From Mycolicibacterium sp. MU0053 (GTDB lineage: Bacteria > Actinomycetota > Actinomycetes > Mycobacteriales > Mycobacteriaceae): a DNA stretch of 64,000 bases. The stretch lies in assembly GCF_963378095.1 (NCBI RefSeq), contig NZ_OY726397.1:1178001-1242000 (forward strand), in the 5' to 3' direction. Shown here in pieces: positions 8,786-18,137 of the stretch. Positions within the stretch are counted from its first letter, which is position 1. The number at the start of each line of letters is the position of its first letter. The notes under the pieces are model-generated. The model made no database searches, was not told the DNA's origin, and worked only from the letters and a program-made list of their open reading frames with translations. The position numbers and the translations under genes were made by a program.

Positions 8786-10363
8786 TCACTGGTCCAGGGC
8801 CCGCAGACTCAACGCCAACAGCAGTCGGACATCCGGATCGGCCAGCGAGGTCCCCAGGACCTGCTCGATCCGGCGCACCCGATAACGCACTGTGTTGGGG
8901 TGCACGTGTAGCCACCGCGCGGCGGCCGCCACGTCCCCGAAGCTGTCCAGGTAGGCGCGCAGCGTCTCGGTCAGCATCGAATCCAACCGCCCCACCCGGG
9001 AATCGACCAGGTGGGCGTTGGCCGCCAGCCACGTGACGATCTCGTCGAGCACGACGGTGGTGCGGGCCTCCACCAGCGAGCTCACCTGCCCGATGGTGTC
9101 CGGATGTCGCCCGGCGCTGTCGAGCACGCGGTCGATGTCGACCCGGGCCGCGGCCGCCTGCGCCAATCCGGCAACCGGCGCCGCGATGACCGCGCGCAGT
9201 TCCAGCCCGAGTTCGGTCCGCAGCGATGCGACCACCCCACGAACCCAGGACGTGACGGCGGCGGGTCGGCCCGCCTCGGGGAACAGCACATAGACCCGCT
9301 GCCCGACGGCACTGACCTGCGCGTCGCGATGAAAGGCGCTCGCGCTCAGGGCCAGCACATCGGCCAGCCGCGGCTGTGCCGCGGCACTTTCGACCCCCAC
9401 CACCGCGGCGCGCCCGTCCGGGGCGATCCCGAGTTCGCGGGCGGTGGCGGCCGGATCGTCGGCGGTGCCATCCCGGCGCAGACCGAGCAGTTCCTGCACC
9501 CGCAACGCATGCGTCGACGGCGTCGCCGCGAGCCGCGCGATGATGCGTGCGGCCAGCACCGCCGCGCCGTGCAGCACCTCGTCGGCGTCCTCGGCCAACG
9601 GCCGCGATCCCTGCTGCACCCAGATGGTGCCGCCGAAGACCGGGGCGTGCCGACGATCCGCGGCGGGCTGGTGGATGCCGATCGCGCGACGCGGCCGCAG
9701 CCCCAGCTCCGGCCGCTCCTGCACCCGGACCACCTGCGAATCGCTGCGCAACGCATCGAAGATGCCCCACTGGGCCAACCACCGCAGATGCTCCGGCGGC
9801 CCGGCACGCCCCAGAATGGACAGCCGCCGCAGTTCGTCGGCCTCGTCGTTGGAGGCCGAGTACGCCAGGACGTGTGATTGGGCGTCCTCGATGCTGACCA
9901 TGCCGTGGGTGCGCTCGGCGATCGACTGCGCGAGCCCGAACAGATCGGTGCCGGAATCATGGTGTGGATCGGCCCGGTCGCCGTGATGGTCGAAGACGTG
10001 ATTGACCAGCCGGTACACCCGCTCCCAGCGGGCGCGGGGCTCCACCGCGACGACGGCGACGCCGCAGGCCGCGGCGCGGCGCACCAGATCGGAACCCGGC
10101 TCCTTGACGAAGATGGCGGTGGGCCGGGTGGTCGCGGTCTGGCGGTCGATCCAGCCCAGCGCCTCGTCGCCGGCGACGCCCAGCAGGAAGAACACGTCCG
10201 CCGAGCCCGCCGACACGGCCAGACCGAGCCGCACGTCGTCCGCGTCGATCAAGGCCGCCGAGGCCACCGGCAGGTCCAGTCCGCGCGGCGCCTCGACCAG
10301 GTTGACCAGCGTCGCGTCCAGCGCAAGCAGCAATTGGCCCAGGCTCACACCGGTACCGGTCAT
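8786..10363 (-). CDS. pruC: PucR-family activator of proline utilisation
   Basis: A 525-residue protein with an N-terminal PucR-like sensory region, a GGDEF-like middle, and a C-terminal helix-turn-helix, DVAAAARWLHVHPNTVRYRV, of the PucR/CdaR type. It diverges from pruA-pruB. In M. tuberculosis the equivalent gene, Rv1186c, encodes PruC, reported to be needed for full expression of the proline catabolic genes. The 84-bp gap to pruA contains three TTGGT/AACCAA elements (10365-10402) that are good candidates for its sites. The C-terminus ends 4 bp from the right CTAG of the IS element and is undamaged. Confidence 0.88.
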   Translation of the reverse strand: MTGTGVSLGQLLLALDATLVNLVEAPRGLDLPVASAALIDADDVRLGLAVSAGSADVFFLLGVAGDEALGWIDRQTATTRPTAIFVKEPGSDLVRRAAACGVAVVAVEPRARWERVYRLVNHVFDHHGDRADPHHDSGTDLFGLAQSIAERTHGMVSIEDAQSHVLAYSASNDEADELRRLSILGRAGPPEHLRWLAQWGIFDALRSDSQVVRVQERPELGLRPRRAIGIHQPAADRRHAPVFGGTIWVQQGSRPLAEDADEVLHGAAVLAARIIARLAATPSTHALRVQELLGLRRDGTADDPAATARELGIAPDGRAAVVGVESAAAQPRLADVLALSASAFHRDAQVSAVGQRVYVLFPEAGRPAAVTSWVRGVVASLRTELGLELRAVIAAPVAGLAQAAAARVDIDRVLDSAGRHPDTIGQVSSLVEARTTVVLDEIVTWLAANAHLVDSRVGRLDSMLTETLRAYLDSFGDVAAAARWLHVHPNTVRYRVRRIEQVLGTSLADPDVRLLLALSLRALDQ

Positions 10364-10364
10364 A

Positions 10365-10402
10365 TTGGTCGATTCTACTAACCAAGCTTATGCGCGTTGG
10401 TT
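10365..10402. promoter_or_regulatory. Repeated TTGGT/AACCAA elements between pruC and pruA
   Basis: TTGGT (10365-10369), AACCAA (10380-10385) and TTGGTT (10397-10402) alternate in orientation with 10- and 11-bp spacers, so successive elements lie about one and a half helical turns apart. The second and third form a perfect 6+6 inverted repeat. They begin immediately upstream of the pruC start codon and end 45 bp before pruA. A dimeric regulator such as PruC could act on both genes here; inferred from arrangement only. Confidence 0.5.
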
Positions 10403-10447
10403 GATCGGCTAACTGTTTGGCCGCGCTTCTCGGGGATGCTGATCGGT

Positions 10448-12085
10448 ATGGCCGCCGTCACCGGCATCACCGAGGTGCCGCTTCCGCACAACGAACCCGT
10501 GCGCGACTACGCGCCGGGATCCCCCGAACGAGACCGCCTGCTCGCGGCGCTGGCCGAACTCTCCGGCGCCGCGATCGCCCTGCCGCACGTCATCGGCGGC
10601 AGGCACGCGATGGGCGACGGGCGACGAATCGACGTCGTCCAGCCGCACCGGCACAGCGCGGTGCTGGGCACCCTCACCAACGCCGAACACGGGCAGGCCG
10701 CCGCGGCCGTGGACGCCGCGATGTCCGCCCGGGCCGGCTGGGCGGCCCTGCCGTTCGACGACCGGGCCGCGGTGTTCCTGCGCGCCGCGGACCTGATGTC
10801 CGGGCCGTGGCGGGAGAAGATCGCCGCGGCCACCATGCTGGGCCAGTCCAAGACCGCGTATCAGGCCGAGATCGACGCGCCCTGCGAACTCGTCGACTTC
10901 TGGCGGTTCAACGTCGCCTTCGCCCGCGGCATCCTGGAGCAGCAGCCGAACAGCTCACCGGGGGTGTGGAACCGCACCGACTACCGGCCGCTGGACGGTT
11001 TCGTCTACGCCGTCACGCCCTTCAACTTCACCGCGATCGCCGGCAACCTGCCCACCGCACCAGCGTTGATGGGCAACACCGTGGTGTGGAAACCGTCGAT
11101 CACCCAGACCCTGGCGGCGTATCTGACGATGCAACTGCTGGAGGCGGCGGGTCTGCCGCCGGGGGTCATCAACCTGGTCACCGGCGACGGCTTCGCGGTC
11201 TCCGAGGTGGTGCTGACCGACCCGCGGCTGGCCGGCATCCACTTCACCGGCTCGACCGCCACCTTCCAGCACCTGTGGCGGGAGGTCGGATCCAATATCG
11301 AGCGGTACCACAGTTATCCGCGGCTGGTCGGGGAGACCGGCGGCAAGGACTTCGTGGTCGCGCACCCGTCGGCGCGCCCGGAAGTGTTGCGCACGGCGTT
11401 GATCCGCGGGGCGTTCGACTATCAGGGCCAGAAGTGTTCGGCGGCCTCCCGGGCGTTCATCCCGCATTCGGTATGGCAGCAGATGGGCGATGAGTTCCTG
11501 GGCGCCACCGAGCAACTGCGCTACGGCGACGTCACCGACCTGGACAACTACGGCGGCGCGCTGATCGACGAGCGGGCATTCGCCAAGAACGTGACGGCGA
11601 TCGAGCGGGCCAAGAGCGCCCCGGGTGTCACGGTGGCCGCCGGGGGTGAATACAACGACAGCACCGGGTATTTCGTACGGCCCACGGTGCTGTTGTCCGA
11701 CGACCCGACCGACGAGGCCTTCGCCACCGAGTATTTCGGACCGATCCTGGCGGTGCATGTCTTCCCCGACGACAAGTTCGACGACATTCTGGGCGTGGTG
11801 GATGTCGGCGCCAAGTACGCGTTGACCGGTGCGCTGATCGCCGATGACCGGGTGGCCATCGCCGCGGCCGCCGAGCGACTTCGCTTCGCGGCCGGCAACT
11901 TCTACGTCAACGACAAACCGACCGGCGCCGTCGTCGGTCAACAACCATTCGGCGGGTCGCGGGCCTCGGGCACCAACGACAAGGCCGGGTCGCCGCTGAA
12001 CCTGCTGCGGTGGACGTCCGCGCGCTCACTCAAGGAGACCTTTGTCCCGCCGACCGAACATCGCTACCCGCACATGGGCCGGTAG
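10448..12085 (+). CDS. pruA: L-glutamate gamma-semialdehyde (delta-1-pyrroline-5-carboxylate) dehydrogenase
   Basis: A 545-residue aldehyde dehydrogenase, also called RocA, that oxidises glutamate semialdehyde to glutamate with NAD, the second step of proline breakdown. Landmarks are TPFNFTAIAGNLPTAPALMG, the glycine-rich GIHFTGSTATF, the general-base segment GETGGKDF and the catalytic cysteine in YQGQKCSAASRAF. The ATG at 10448 is chosen because the family starts near ITEVPLPHNEPV; starts further upstream would run into the putative operators. The proline dehydrogenase gene starts 2 bp after its stop, giving an operon. It is the Rv1187 equivalent. Confidence 0.93.
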   Translation: MAAVTGITEVPLPHNEPVRDYAPGSPERDRLLAALAELSGAAIALPHVIGGRHAMGDGRRIDVVQPHRHSAVLGTLTNAEHGQAAAAVDAAMSARAGWAALPFDDRAAVFLRAADLMSGPWREKIAAATMLGQSKTAYQAEIDAPCELVDFWRFNVAFARGILEQQPNSSPGVWNRTDYRPLDGFVYAVTPFNFTAIAGNLPTAPALMGNTVVWKPSITQTLAAYLTMQLLEAAGLPPGVINLVTGDGFAVSEVVLTDPRLAGIHFTGSTATFQHLWREVGSNIERYHSYPRLVGETGGKDFVVAHPSARPEVLRTALIRGAFDYQGQKCSAASRAFIPHSVWQQMGDEFLGATEQLRYGDVTDLDNYGGALIDERAFAKNVTAIERAKSAPGVTVAAGGEYNDSTGYFVRPTVLLSDDPTDEAFATEYFGPILAVHVFPDDKFDDILGVVDVGAKYALTGALIADDRVAIAAAAERLRFAAGNFYVNDKPTGAVVGQQPFGGSRASGTNDKAGSPLNLLRWTSARSLKETFVPPTEHRYPHMGR

Positions 12086-12087
12086 CG

Positions 12088-13050
12088 ATGGCCACCGTGT
12101 TCGGCACCCTCGCGCGTCCGGCGATCCTGGCCGCGAGCCGGTCGGACCGGCTCAAGCAAGCCGCCCAAAGTTGGCCGGTGACCCGGAAAGTGGTGCACCG
12201 CTTCGTAGCCGGGGAAACCGTCGATGACGTGGTGGCCGCCGTCGCGAAACTGCGTGGCACCGGCCGCCTGGTCAGCATCGACCACCTCGGCGAGGACGTC
12301 ACCGACACCGATGCGGCCGATGCGAACGTGCGGGCCTATCTGCTGCTGCTCGACGCGCTGGCCGACACCGCCGCAGCCGGCGCCGGTGCCGTTGCGGAGG
12401 TGGAGGTTTCGCTGAAGCTCTCGGCGTTGGGCCAGGCCCTGGGCCGCGACGGTGAGAAGATCGCGGCCGAGAACGCGCATGCGATCTGCGCTCGTGCCCG
12501 GGACGTGGGCGCGTGGGTGACGATCGACGCCGAGGGGTTCGCCGGCACCGATTCCCGGTTGGCGATCGTGCGGGAACTGCGCACCGACTTCGACCAGTTG
12601 GGCACCGTGGTGCAGGCGTACCTGCACCGCAGCCACGCCGACTGCCGGGATCTCGCCGACGCCGGTGCCCGGGTTCGGCTGTGCAAGGGCGCCTATGACG
12701 AGCCGGCGTCGGTGGCCTACCGCGACCGCGACGAGGTCACCGCCAATTATCTGCGCTGCCTGCGCGTGCTCATGGCCGGCAGCGGATACCCGATGGTGGC
12801 CTCCCACGACCCGGTCGTGATCGACGCGGTCCCGGCGTTGCTACGCGAGACCGCGCGTGGCGCAGCGGATTTCGAGTATCAGATGCTGTATGGAATCCGG
12901 GCGGACGAGCAGCTGCGCCTGGCCGGGGAGGGCCACCCGGTGCGGGTGTACGTGCCGTTCGGCGAGCAGTGGTACGGCTATTTCATCCGCCGCCTCGCGG
13001 AGCGGCCGGCCAATCTGATGTTCTTCCTGCGGGCGCTCGCGCGCCGCTGA
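12088..13050 (+). CDS. pruB: Proline dehydrogenase (monofunctional, FAD)
   Basis: A 320-residue TIM-barrel flavoenzyme oxidising proline to pyrroline-5-carboxylate and passing electrons to the respiratory chain. Typical segments are VSIDHLGEDV, the barrel strands VEVSLKLSALGQ and WVTIDAEGF, RLCKGAYDEP, and the C-terminal YVPFGEQWYGYFIRRLAERP, whose paired arginines contact substrate in the family. The ATG at 12088 follows the pruA stop by 2 bp, so the two enzymes are co-expressed. Its stop codon abuts the stop of the convergent gene at 13051. It is the Rv1188 equivalent. Confidence 0.92.
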   Translation: MATVFGTLARPAILAASRSDRLKQAAQSWPVTRKVVHRFVAGETVDDVVAAVAKLRGTGRLVSIDHLGEDVTDTDAADANVRAYLLLLDALADTAAAGAGAVAEVEVSLKLSALGQALGRDGEKIAAENAHAICARARDVGAWVTIDAEGFAGTDSRLAIVRELRTDFDQLGTVVQAYLHRSHADCRDLADAGARVRLCKGAYDEPASVAYRDRDEVTANYLRCLRVLMAGSGYPMVASHDPVVIDAVPALLRETARGAADFEYQMLYGIRADEQLRLAGEGHPVRVYVPFGEQWYGYFIRRLAERPANLMFFLRALARR

Positions 13051-13560
13051 TCACACCGGGTGGGCGGCCACCGGCATGACCACCGAACCCCGGCACGCAC
13101 CCGAGGCGATGTCGGTGTGCCACATGCCCCGCAACGAACCGTCGGCCCGCGGCGCGTAGTAGGTGAAGGAACGTGCGGGGCTCCACTGCGAGTCCGCCGC
13201 GCATTGCCAGACCCAGTCGTAGCTGGTCTTCCACTGCTGTCCGTCCCAGCTGTAGCGCAGCGGATGCGGCACGGTCGGATTCGACGAGGCCGGCCCGATT
13301 GCGGTGGCCACACACGCGCCGCCGGCACACGAGGTCGTCACGGCGAAGACCGCACCGAAGTCGCCCTCGCCCTGCCGCGCAGCGGCACTGGTACCGCCCT
13401 TCTGCGAGGCGTAGGTCACCATCGAGTACTGCCCCGTCCACGGCTGCGGGGCCGCGTGCGCCGGCGCCACCCCGGCCGCGAACAGCCCCAGTACCGCACC
13501 GAGCAGCAACCCCACGGCGGGGTATCCGCGCAGCACGGAACGGAGACGGCGGGCAGTCAT
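13051..13560 (-). CDS. Secreted protein of unknown function
   Basis: A 169-residue protein with an N-terminal signal peptide: MTARRLRSVLRGY, a hydrophobic stretch to about residue 30, and an AHAAP cleavage-like site. The mature part begins QPWTGQYSMVTYASQKGGTS and contains TSCAGGACVATAIG and WQCAADSQWSP, so three or more extracytoplasmic cysteines could form disulfides. Similar small secreted proteins occur in several mycobacteria, but I cannot assign a function. The ATG at 13560 gives the best signal peptide. It abuts pruB tail to tail with no spacer. Confidence 0.7.
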   Translation of the reverse strand: MTARRLRSVLRGYPAVGLLLGAVLGLFAAGVAPAHAAPQPWTGQYSMVTYASQKGGTSAAARQGEGDFGAVFAVTTSCAGGACVATAIGPASSNPTVPHPLRYSWDGQQWKTSYDWVWQCAADSQWSPARSFTYYAPRADGSLRGMWHTDIASGACRGSVVMPVAAHPV

Positions 13561-13704
13561 GGTGATCCTCGATGGTGGGGGGCTCTCTGCCACCACCGTA
13601 GTGGCGGCCGGTGAGCGCTCCGGACCCCGACGCGGCGCGATGACCAGTTGTTATGCAGTCGATGCCGGGTCTTGGCAAAGGCGTTGCCGGTCCGAGACCG
13701 CTCC

Positions 13705-14250
13705 TCAGTTGCCGTCGCCGCCGGACAGTTGCAACAGCGCCCACGCCGCGATCGACTGGGCGTCGGTGATTTCCCCGCGCCGCATCATCGCCTCGACGTC
13801 GGCGCGCGCGAACCACGCGCTGCGCATGTCCTGTTCCTCGGGTTCACGCTCGTGTTCGCCCTCGCTGATCCCGGTGGCCAGAAAGACCCGGCCGCGCTGG
13901 CTGCTCATGCCGGCCGCGAGGTCGAGCAGACCCAACTCGACCATCGAGTCGGCCCGCAGCCCGGTCTCCTCCCGCAGTTCCCGGGCGGCGAGTTCGGCCG
14001 GTGCCACCGCCGCCAGGCCGGGCCCGGTGCCCTGCGGAAACTCCCACCGGCGCAACCCCAGTGGGTACCGGAACTGCTCGACGAGCATGAACCGGTCCCG
14101 ATCCCGCGCGATCACCAGCGCGTAGTCGGGTTTGTCGATCACCCCGTAGACGCCCCGGGTGCCGTCGGGGCGTCGGAGGGCGTCTTCGCGGACGGTCATC
14201 CAGGCGTTGCGGTAGACCTCGCGGCTGGACAGTCGTTCGATCGGATCCAC
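13705..14250 (-). CDS. NUDIX hydrolase (ADP-ribose pyrophosphatase-like)
   Basis: A 181-residue protein with the NUDIX core APAELAARELREETGLRAD, the metal-binding REx2EE motif, preceded by LRRWEFPQGTGPG. The arrangement FMLVEQFRYPLGLRRWEFP resembles ADP-ribose or nucleoside-diphosphate-sugar pyrophosphatases. The GTG at 14250 is 29 bp from the divergent GTG of fadD36, so the two genes share a very short promoter region. The segment between the glycine and the helix is slightly longer than the textbook GX5E spacing. The substrate cannot be told from sequence. Confidence 0.85.
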   Translation of the reverse strand: MDPIERLSSREVYRNAWMTVREDALRRPDGTRGVYGVIDKPDYALVIARDRDRFMLVEQFRYPLGLRRWEFPQGTGPGLAAVAPAELAARELREETGLRADSMVELGLLDLAAGMSSQRGRVFLATGISEGEHEREPEEQDMRSAWFARADVEAMMRRGEITDAQSIAAWALLQLSGGDGN

Positions 14251-14279
14251 CCGGCCAGTATCGCGGTACCGTCACAGGC

Positions 14280-15689
14280 GTGTTGCTGGCCTCCCTGAAC
14301 CCCGCCGCCGTTGCCGGCGGATCCGACCTGCCCGACGCCGTCACGATCGGCGAAACCACGCTGAGCCGCAGCGACCTCGTCGGCGCGGCCACCTCGGTCG
14401 CCGAACGAGTCGGGGGCGCCGCGCGGGTGGCGGTGCTCGCGACCCCGAGCGCCACCACCGTGCTGGCCGTCACCGGCTGCCTGATCGCGGGGGTGCCGTT
14501 CGTCCCGGTGCCGGCCGACGTCGGCGCGGCCGAACGCGCCCACATCCTGACCGATTCGGGTGCGCAGGCCTGGCTCGGCGAGCTGCCCGCGGACACCGGC
14601 GGACTGCCGCATGTGCCGGTCCGGTTGCACGCGCGCTCCTGGCACCGCTATGCCGAACCGGCCCCCGATGCGCCGGCCTACATCATGTACACCTCGGGCA
14701 CCACCGGTGCGCCCAAGGGCGTGCAGACCAGCCGCCGTGCGATCGCGGCCGACATCGATGCGCTCGCGGCGGCCTGGCGGTGGACGCCGGAGGACACCCT
14801 GGTGCACGGGCTGCCGCTGTTCCACGTGCACGGCCTGGTGCTGGGTCTGCTCGGCTCGCTGCGCATCGGCAATCGCTTTGTCCACACCGGCAGGCCGACC
14901 CCGGAGGGCTACGCCCGGGCCGCCGAAAGCAACGGCGGCACTTTATTTTTCGGGGTTCCGACGGTCTGGTCCCGGCTGGTGTCCGATACCGCCTCGGCCA
15001 CCGCGTTGCGGTCGGCGCGGCTGCTGGTGTCCGGCAGCGCCGCGCTGCCGGTTCCGGTGTTCGAGCGGATGGTCGAGCTGACCGGACACGCGCCGGTGGA
15101 ACGGTACGGCAGTACCGAATCGCTGATCACGTTGAGCACTCTCGTCGACGGCGAACGCAGGCCGGGCTGGGTGGGGATGCCGCTCGACGGCGTGCAGACG
15201 CGGGTGGTCGACGAGGACGGCGGCGCGGTGCCGCACGACGCGGAAACCATCGGCCGGCTTCAGGTGCGCGGGCCCATGCTGTTCGACGGCTATCTGAACC
15301 GCCCGGCGGCCACCGCGGAGGTGTTGGGTGACGACGGGTGGTACCGCACCGGCGATGTCGCGGTCGTCGACGACACCGGCATGCACCGCATCGTGGGCCG
15401 CGAATCCGTCGACCTGATCAAGACCGGCGGCTACCGGGTGGGCGCCGGTGAAATCGAGACCGCACTGCTGGGACATCCCGGGGTGGCCGAGGCCGCGGTG
15501 GTCGGGTTGCCCGACGACGACCTGGGCCAGCGGATCGTGGCCTTCGTGGTGGGGCAGGCCACGCCGGAGCAACTCATTGCGTTTGTGGCCGAGCAGCTTT
15601 CGGTGCACAAGCGACCGCGGGAGGTGCGGATGGTGGACGCTCTACCGCGCAACGCGATGGGCAAGGTGCTCAAAAAGGAGCTTGGGTAA
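14280..15689 (+). CDS. fadD36: Fatty acyl-CoA/AMP ligase
   Basis: A 469-residue ANL-superfamily adenylating enzyme. The P-loop-like AMP motif is YIMYTSGTTGAPKGVQTS. Later motifs are YGSTESLITLS, GWYRTGDVAVVDDTGM, and the C-terminal RESVDLIKTGGYRVGAGEIE hinge with PRNAMGKVLKKELG, whose lysine is the usual catalytic one. At under 480 residues it is short for an acyl-CoA synthetase, like Rv1193 FadD36, and resembles malonyl-/methylmalonyl-CoA-type ligases; the true substrate is unknown. The VOC gene begins within its stop codon (TAATG), indicating translational coupling. Confidence 0.85.
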   Translation: MLLASLNPAAVAGGSDLPDAVTIGETTLSRSDLVGAATSVAERVGGAARVAVLATPSATTVLAVTGCLIAGVPFVPVPADVGAAERAHILTDSGAQAWLGELPADTGGLPHVPVRLHARSWHRYAEPAPDAPAYIMYTSGTTGAPKGVQTSRRAIAADIDALAAAWRWTPEDTLVHGLPLFHVHGLVLGLLGSLRIGNRFVHTGRPTPEGYARAAESNGGTLFFGVPTVWSRLVSDTASATALRSARLLVSGSAALPVPVFERMVELTGHAPVERYGSTESLITLSTLVDGERRPGWVGMPLDGVQTRVVDEDGGAVPHDAETIGRLQVRGPMLFDGYLNRPAATAEVLGDDGWYRTGDVAVVDDTGMHRIVGRESVDLIKTGGYRVGAGEIETALLGHPGVAEAAVVGLPDDDLGQRIVAFVVGQATPEQLIAFVAEQLSVHKRPREVRMVDALPRNAMGKVLKKELG

Positions 15690-16036
15690 TGGGTTTGACC
15701 TTCGCCGAAATCTGCATCGACGCCCGCGACGCCACGGCGCTCGGCCAGTGGTGGGCGCAGGCGCTCGGCTGGCCACACCACGTCGACTCCGACGGGGATG
15801 TGCGGTTGACCCCGCCGCCCGGAGCGGGGCCGCCATGGATATTTCTGGCCGTACCCGAGGACAAGGTCGTGAAGAACCGCGTGCACCTGGACTTCACGCC
15901 CGACGATCAGCAGGCCGAGGTACGGCGGTTGGTCGCCCTCGGTGCCCGACCCGTCGACATCGGACAGGGGGACCAGAGTTGGGTGGTGCTGGCCGATCCC
16001 GAGGGCAACGAGTTCTGCATCTTGGCCGCCGAGTAA
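15689..16036 (+). CDS. Glyoxalase-like VOC-fold protein
   Basis: A 115-residue single-module vicinal oxygen chelate protein: EICIDARDATALGQWWAQAL at the start, RVHLDFTPDD in the middle and WVVLADPEGNEFCIL at the end, matching the Glyoxalase_6 type common in actinobacteria. Metal-binding candidates are the His of RVHLDF and the Glu of GNEFC. Its ATG shares one base with the fadD36 stop. Coupling to an acyl-CoA ligase hints at handling of an acyl-CoA-related or dicarboxylate substrate, for example as an epimerase, but this is speculative. Confidence 0.8.
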   Translation: MGLTFAEICIDARDATALGQWWAQALGWPHHVDSDGDVRLTPPPGAGPPWIFLAVPEDKVVKNRVHLDFTPDDQQAEVRRLVALGARPVDIGQGDQSWVVLADPEGNEFCILAAE

Positions 16037-16056
16037 CCGGCCGCGCGCCGCGGTGC

Positions 16057-16998
16057 CTAGTTGGCGTGCAGGTCCTCGTTGAGCGTGATGCCGTGGCCGC
16101 CGCGGGACACCACCTCGACGGCACCGCTGATCGAGTTCCGGCGGAACAACAGGTTGTTGGCGCCGGACAGCTTGCGGGCCTTGACCGACTTGTCGTCGGG
16201 GGTGGCGACCTTGGTACCCGCCGTGACGTACAGGCCGGCCTCCACCACGCAGTCGTCGCCCAGCGAGATGCCCAGGCCCGAGTTGGCCCCGAGCAGGCAC
16301 CGCTTGCCGACCGAGATAACCTCGCTGCCGCCGCCGGACAGCGTGCCCATGATGGAGGCGCCGCCGCCGATGTCGGACCCGTCGTCGACCACCACGCCCG
16401 CCGAGATGCGGCCCTCCACCATCGAGGAGCCCAGCGTGCCGGCGTTGAAGTTGACGAAACCCTCGTGCATGACCGTGGTGCCGGCGGCCAGATGCGCGCC
16501 CAGGCGCACTCGGTCCGCGTCGGCGATGCGCACGCCGGACGGCACCACGTAGTCGACCATCCGGGGGAACTTGTCCACGCCGTACACCGTCACCGGGCCG
16601 CGGCGCCGGAGCCTGGCCCGCACGGTTTCGAAGCCCTCGATGGCGCAGGGGCCGTGGTTGGTCCACACCACGTTGGTGAGCAGTCCGAAGAAGCCCTCGG
16701 CGTTGAGCTTGTGCGGCGCGACCAGGCGATGCGAAAGCAGATGCAGCCGCAGGTACACGTCGTAGGTGTCGACGGCCTTGGCGTCCAGGTCGGCGATCGT
16801 CGTGCGGACCAGCACGGTCTCGGTGCCGCGGTCCTCGTCGCGTCCGGTCAGCCCGGCCAGGTCGGCGGGGGCGCCGTCGGGACCCTGTTGGGTGCCCGTG
16901 GTGTCGAACGATCCCAGTTCCGGTGCCGGAAACCAGGTGTCGAGCACCGATCCGTCGGCCGCCAGCGTTGCCACTCCAAAACCCGAAGCTCCAGTCAC
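16057..16998 (-). CDS. dapD: Tetrahydrodipicolinate N-succinyltransferase
   Basis: A 313-residue enzyme of the actinobacterial DapD type. It has a mixed N-terminal domain, then a left-handed beta-helix of hexapeptide repeats from about residue 165 ([39 protein letters not shown]), ending NEDLHAN. It transfers succinyl from succinyl-CoA to tetrahydrodipicolinate in the diaminopimelate/lysine route that feeds peptidoglycan. It reads divergently from dapE, next step but one of the pathway, across 53 bp, so the two promoters overlap. The start is GTG. It is the Rv1201c equivalent. Confidence 0.95.
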   Translation of the reverse strand: MTGASGFGVATLAADGSVLDTWFPAPELGSFDTTGTQQGPDGAPADLAGLTGRDEDRGTETVLVRTTIADLDAKAVDTYDVYLRLHLLSHRLVAPHKLNAEGFFGLLTNVVWTNHGPCAIEGFETVRARLRRRGPVTVYGVDKFPRMVDYVVPSGVRIADADRVRLGAHLAAGTTVMHEGFVNFNAGTLGSSMVEGRISAGVVVDDGSDIGGGASIMGTLSGGGSEVISVGKRCLLGANSGLGISLGDDCVVEAGLYVTAGTKVATPDDKSVKARKLSGANNLLFRRNSISGAVEVVSRGGHGITLNEDLHAN

Positions 16999-17051
16999 GG
17001 TGCTACAGGCTACCGGGGTGGGGCCCGGGCCTGCCCCGATACCCTGAACGG

Positions 17052-18137
17052 GTGCCCGACCTCCGCGTTGACCGCCTCGATCTGCATGCCGACCCCGTTG
17101 CGCTGACGGCGGCCCTCGTCGACATCCCCAGCGAATCGCGCGACGAGGCGCGCCTCGCCGACCTGGTCGAGGCGGCGCTGCGCGCGCAGACCGACGGCTT
17201 CGAGGTCATCCGCAACGGCGATGCGGTGCTGGCCCGCACCAACCGCGGCCTGCCGAGCCGGGTGCTGCTGGCCGGGCACCTGGACACCGTCCCGATTGCC
17301 GACAACCTGCCCAGCCGCATCGAGGACGGCCGGATGTACGGCTGCGGCACCTCGGACATGAAATCCGGCGACGCGGTCTTCCTGCATCTGGCCGCCACCG
17401 TGGCCGACCCGGCGCACGACCTGACGCTGGTCTTCTACGACTGCGAGGAGATCGAGGCCGCCGCCAACGGGCTGGGCCGCATCGAACGCGAGCTGCCCGA
17501 GTGGCTGCGCGCCGATGTCGCGATCCTGGGCGAACCCACCGGCGGCTTCATCGAGGCGGGGTGTCAGGGCACGCTGCGTGTCATCGTCAGCGCCACCGGT
17601 ACCCGCGCGCATTCGGCACGATCGTGGATGGGCGACAACGCGATTCACAAACTCGCCGCGGTGCTGGGCCGCCTGGCGGAGTACCGGCCCCGCAACGTCG
17701 ACATCGACGGCTGCGTGTACCGCGAGGGGCTGTCGGCGGTGCGGATCGACGGGGGAGTCGCCGGCAACGTCATTCCCGATGCGGCGTCGGTGACGGTGAA
17801 CTTCCGGTTTGCCCCGGACCGCTCCCCGCAGCAGGCCCTCGACCACGTCCGGGAGGTCCTCGACGGACTGCCGGTCACCCTCGAGCAGACCGACTCGGCC
17901 GCCGGGGCGCTGCCGGGGCTGGCGCAGCCCGCGGCCGCCGCACTCGTGGCCGCCGCCGGTGGGCAGGTCCGGGCGAAGTACGGCTGGACCGACGTGGCCC
18001 GTTTCGCCGCCCTGGGCATCCCGGCGCTCAACTACGGTCCCGGCGATCCGAACCTGGCGCACCGGCGCGACGAGAACGTCGAGATCGCCCAGATCACCGC
18101 CGTGACCGAAACGCTGCGGGCCTACCTGGCGCGCTGA
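17052..18137 (+). CDS. dapE: Succinyl-diaminopimelate desuccinylase
   Basis: A 361-residue M20 metallopeptidase-fold enzyme. Metal ligands and catalytic residues are visible in [30 protein letters not shown] (catalytic Glu pair) and AILGEPTGG, and the C-terminal histidine in [10 protein letters not shown]. It removes succinate from N-succinyl-LL-diaminopimelate, and it acts after DapD and DapC, which are both encoded in this window. The GTG at 17052 gives the usual opening [20 protein letters not shown]. Its last 16 bases overlap the convergent ATPase gene. It is the Rv1202 equivalent. Confidence 0.94.
   Translation: MPDLRVDRLDLHADPVALTAALVDIPSESRDEARLADLVEAALRAQTDGFEVIRNGDAVLARTNRGLPSRVLLAGHLDTVPIADNLPSRIEDGRMYGCGTSDMKSGDAVFLHLAATVADPAHDLTLVFYDCEEIEAAANGLGRIERELPEWLRADVAILGEPTGGFIEAGCQGTLRVIVSATGTRAHSARSWMGDNAIHKLAAVLGRLAEYRPRNVDIDGCVYREGLSAVRIDGGVAGNVIPDAASVTVNFRFAPDRSPQQALDHVREVLDGLPVTLEQTDSAAGALPGLAQPAAAALVAAAGGQVRAKYGWTDVARFAALGIPALNYGPGDPNLAHRRDENVEIAQITAVTETLRAYLAR

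Noticed and set aside
10397..10447. Longer N-terminus for pruA
   Set aside because: The added residues (MVDRLTVWPRFSG) are not family-like and overlap the putative operator; the ATG at 10448 fits the family.
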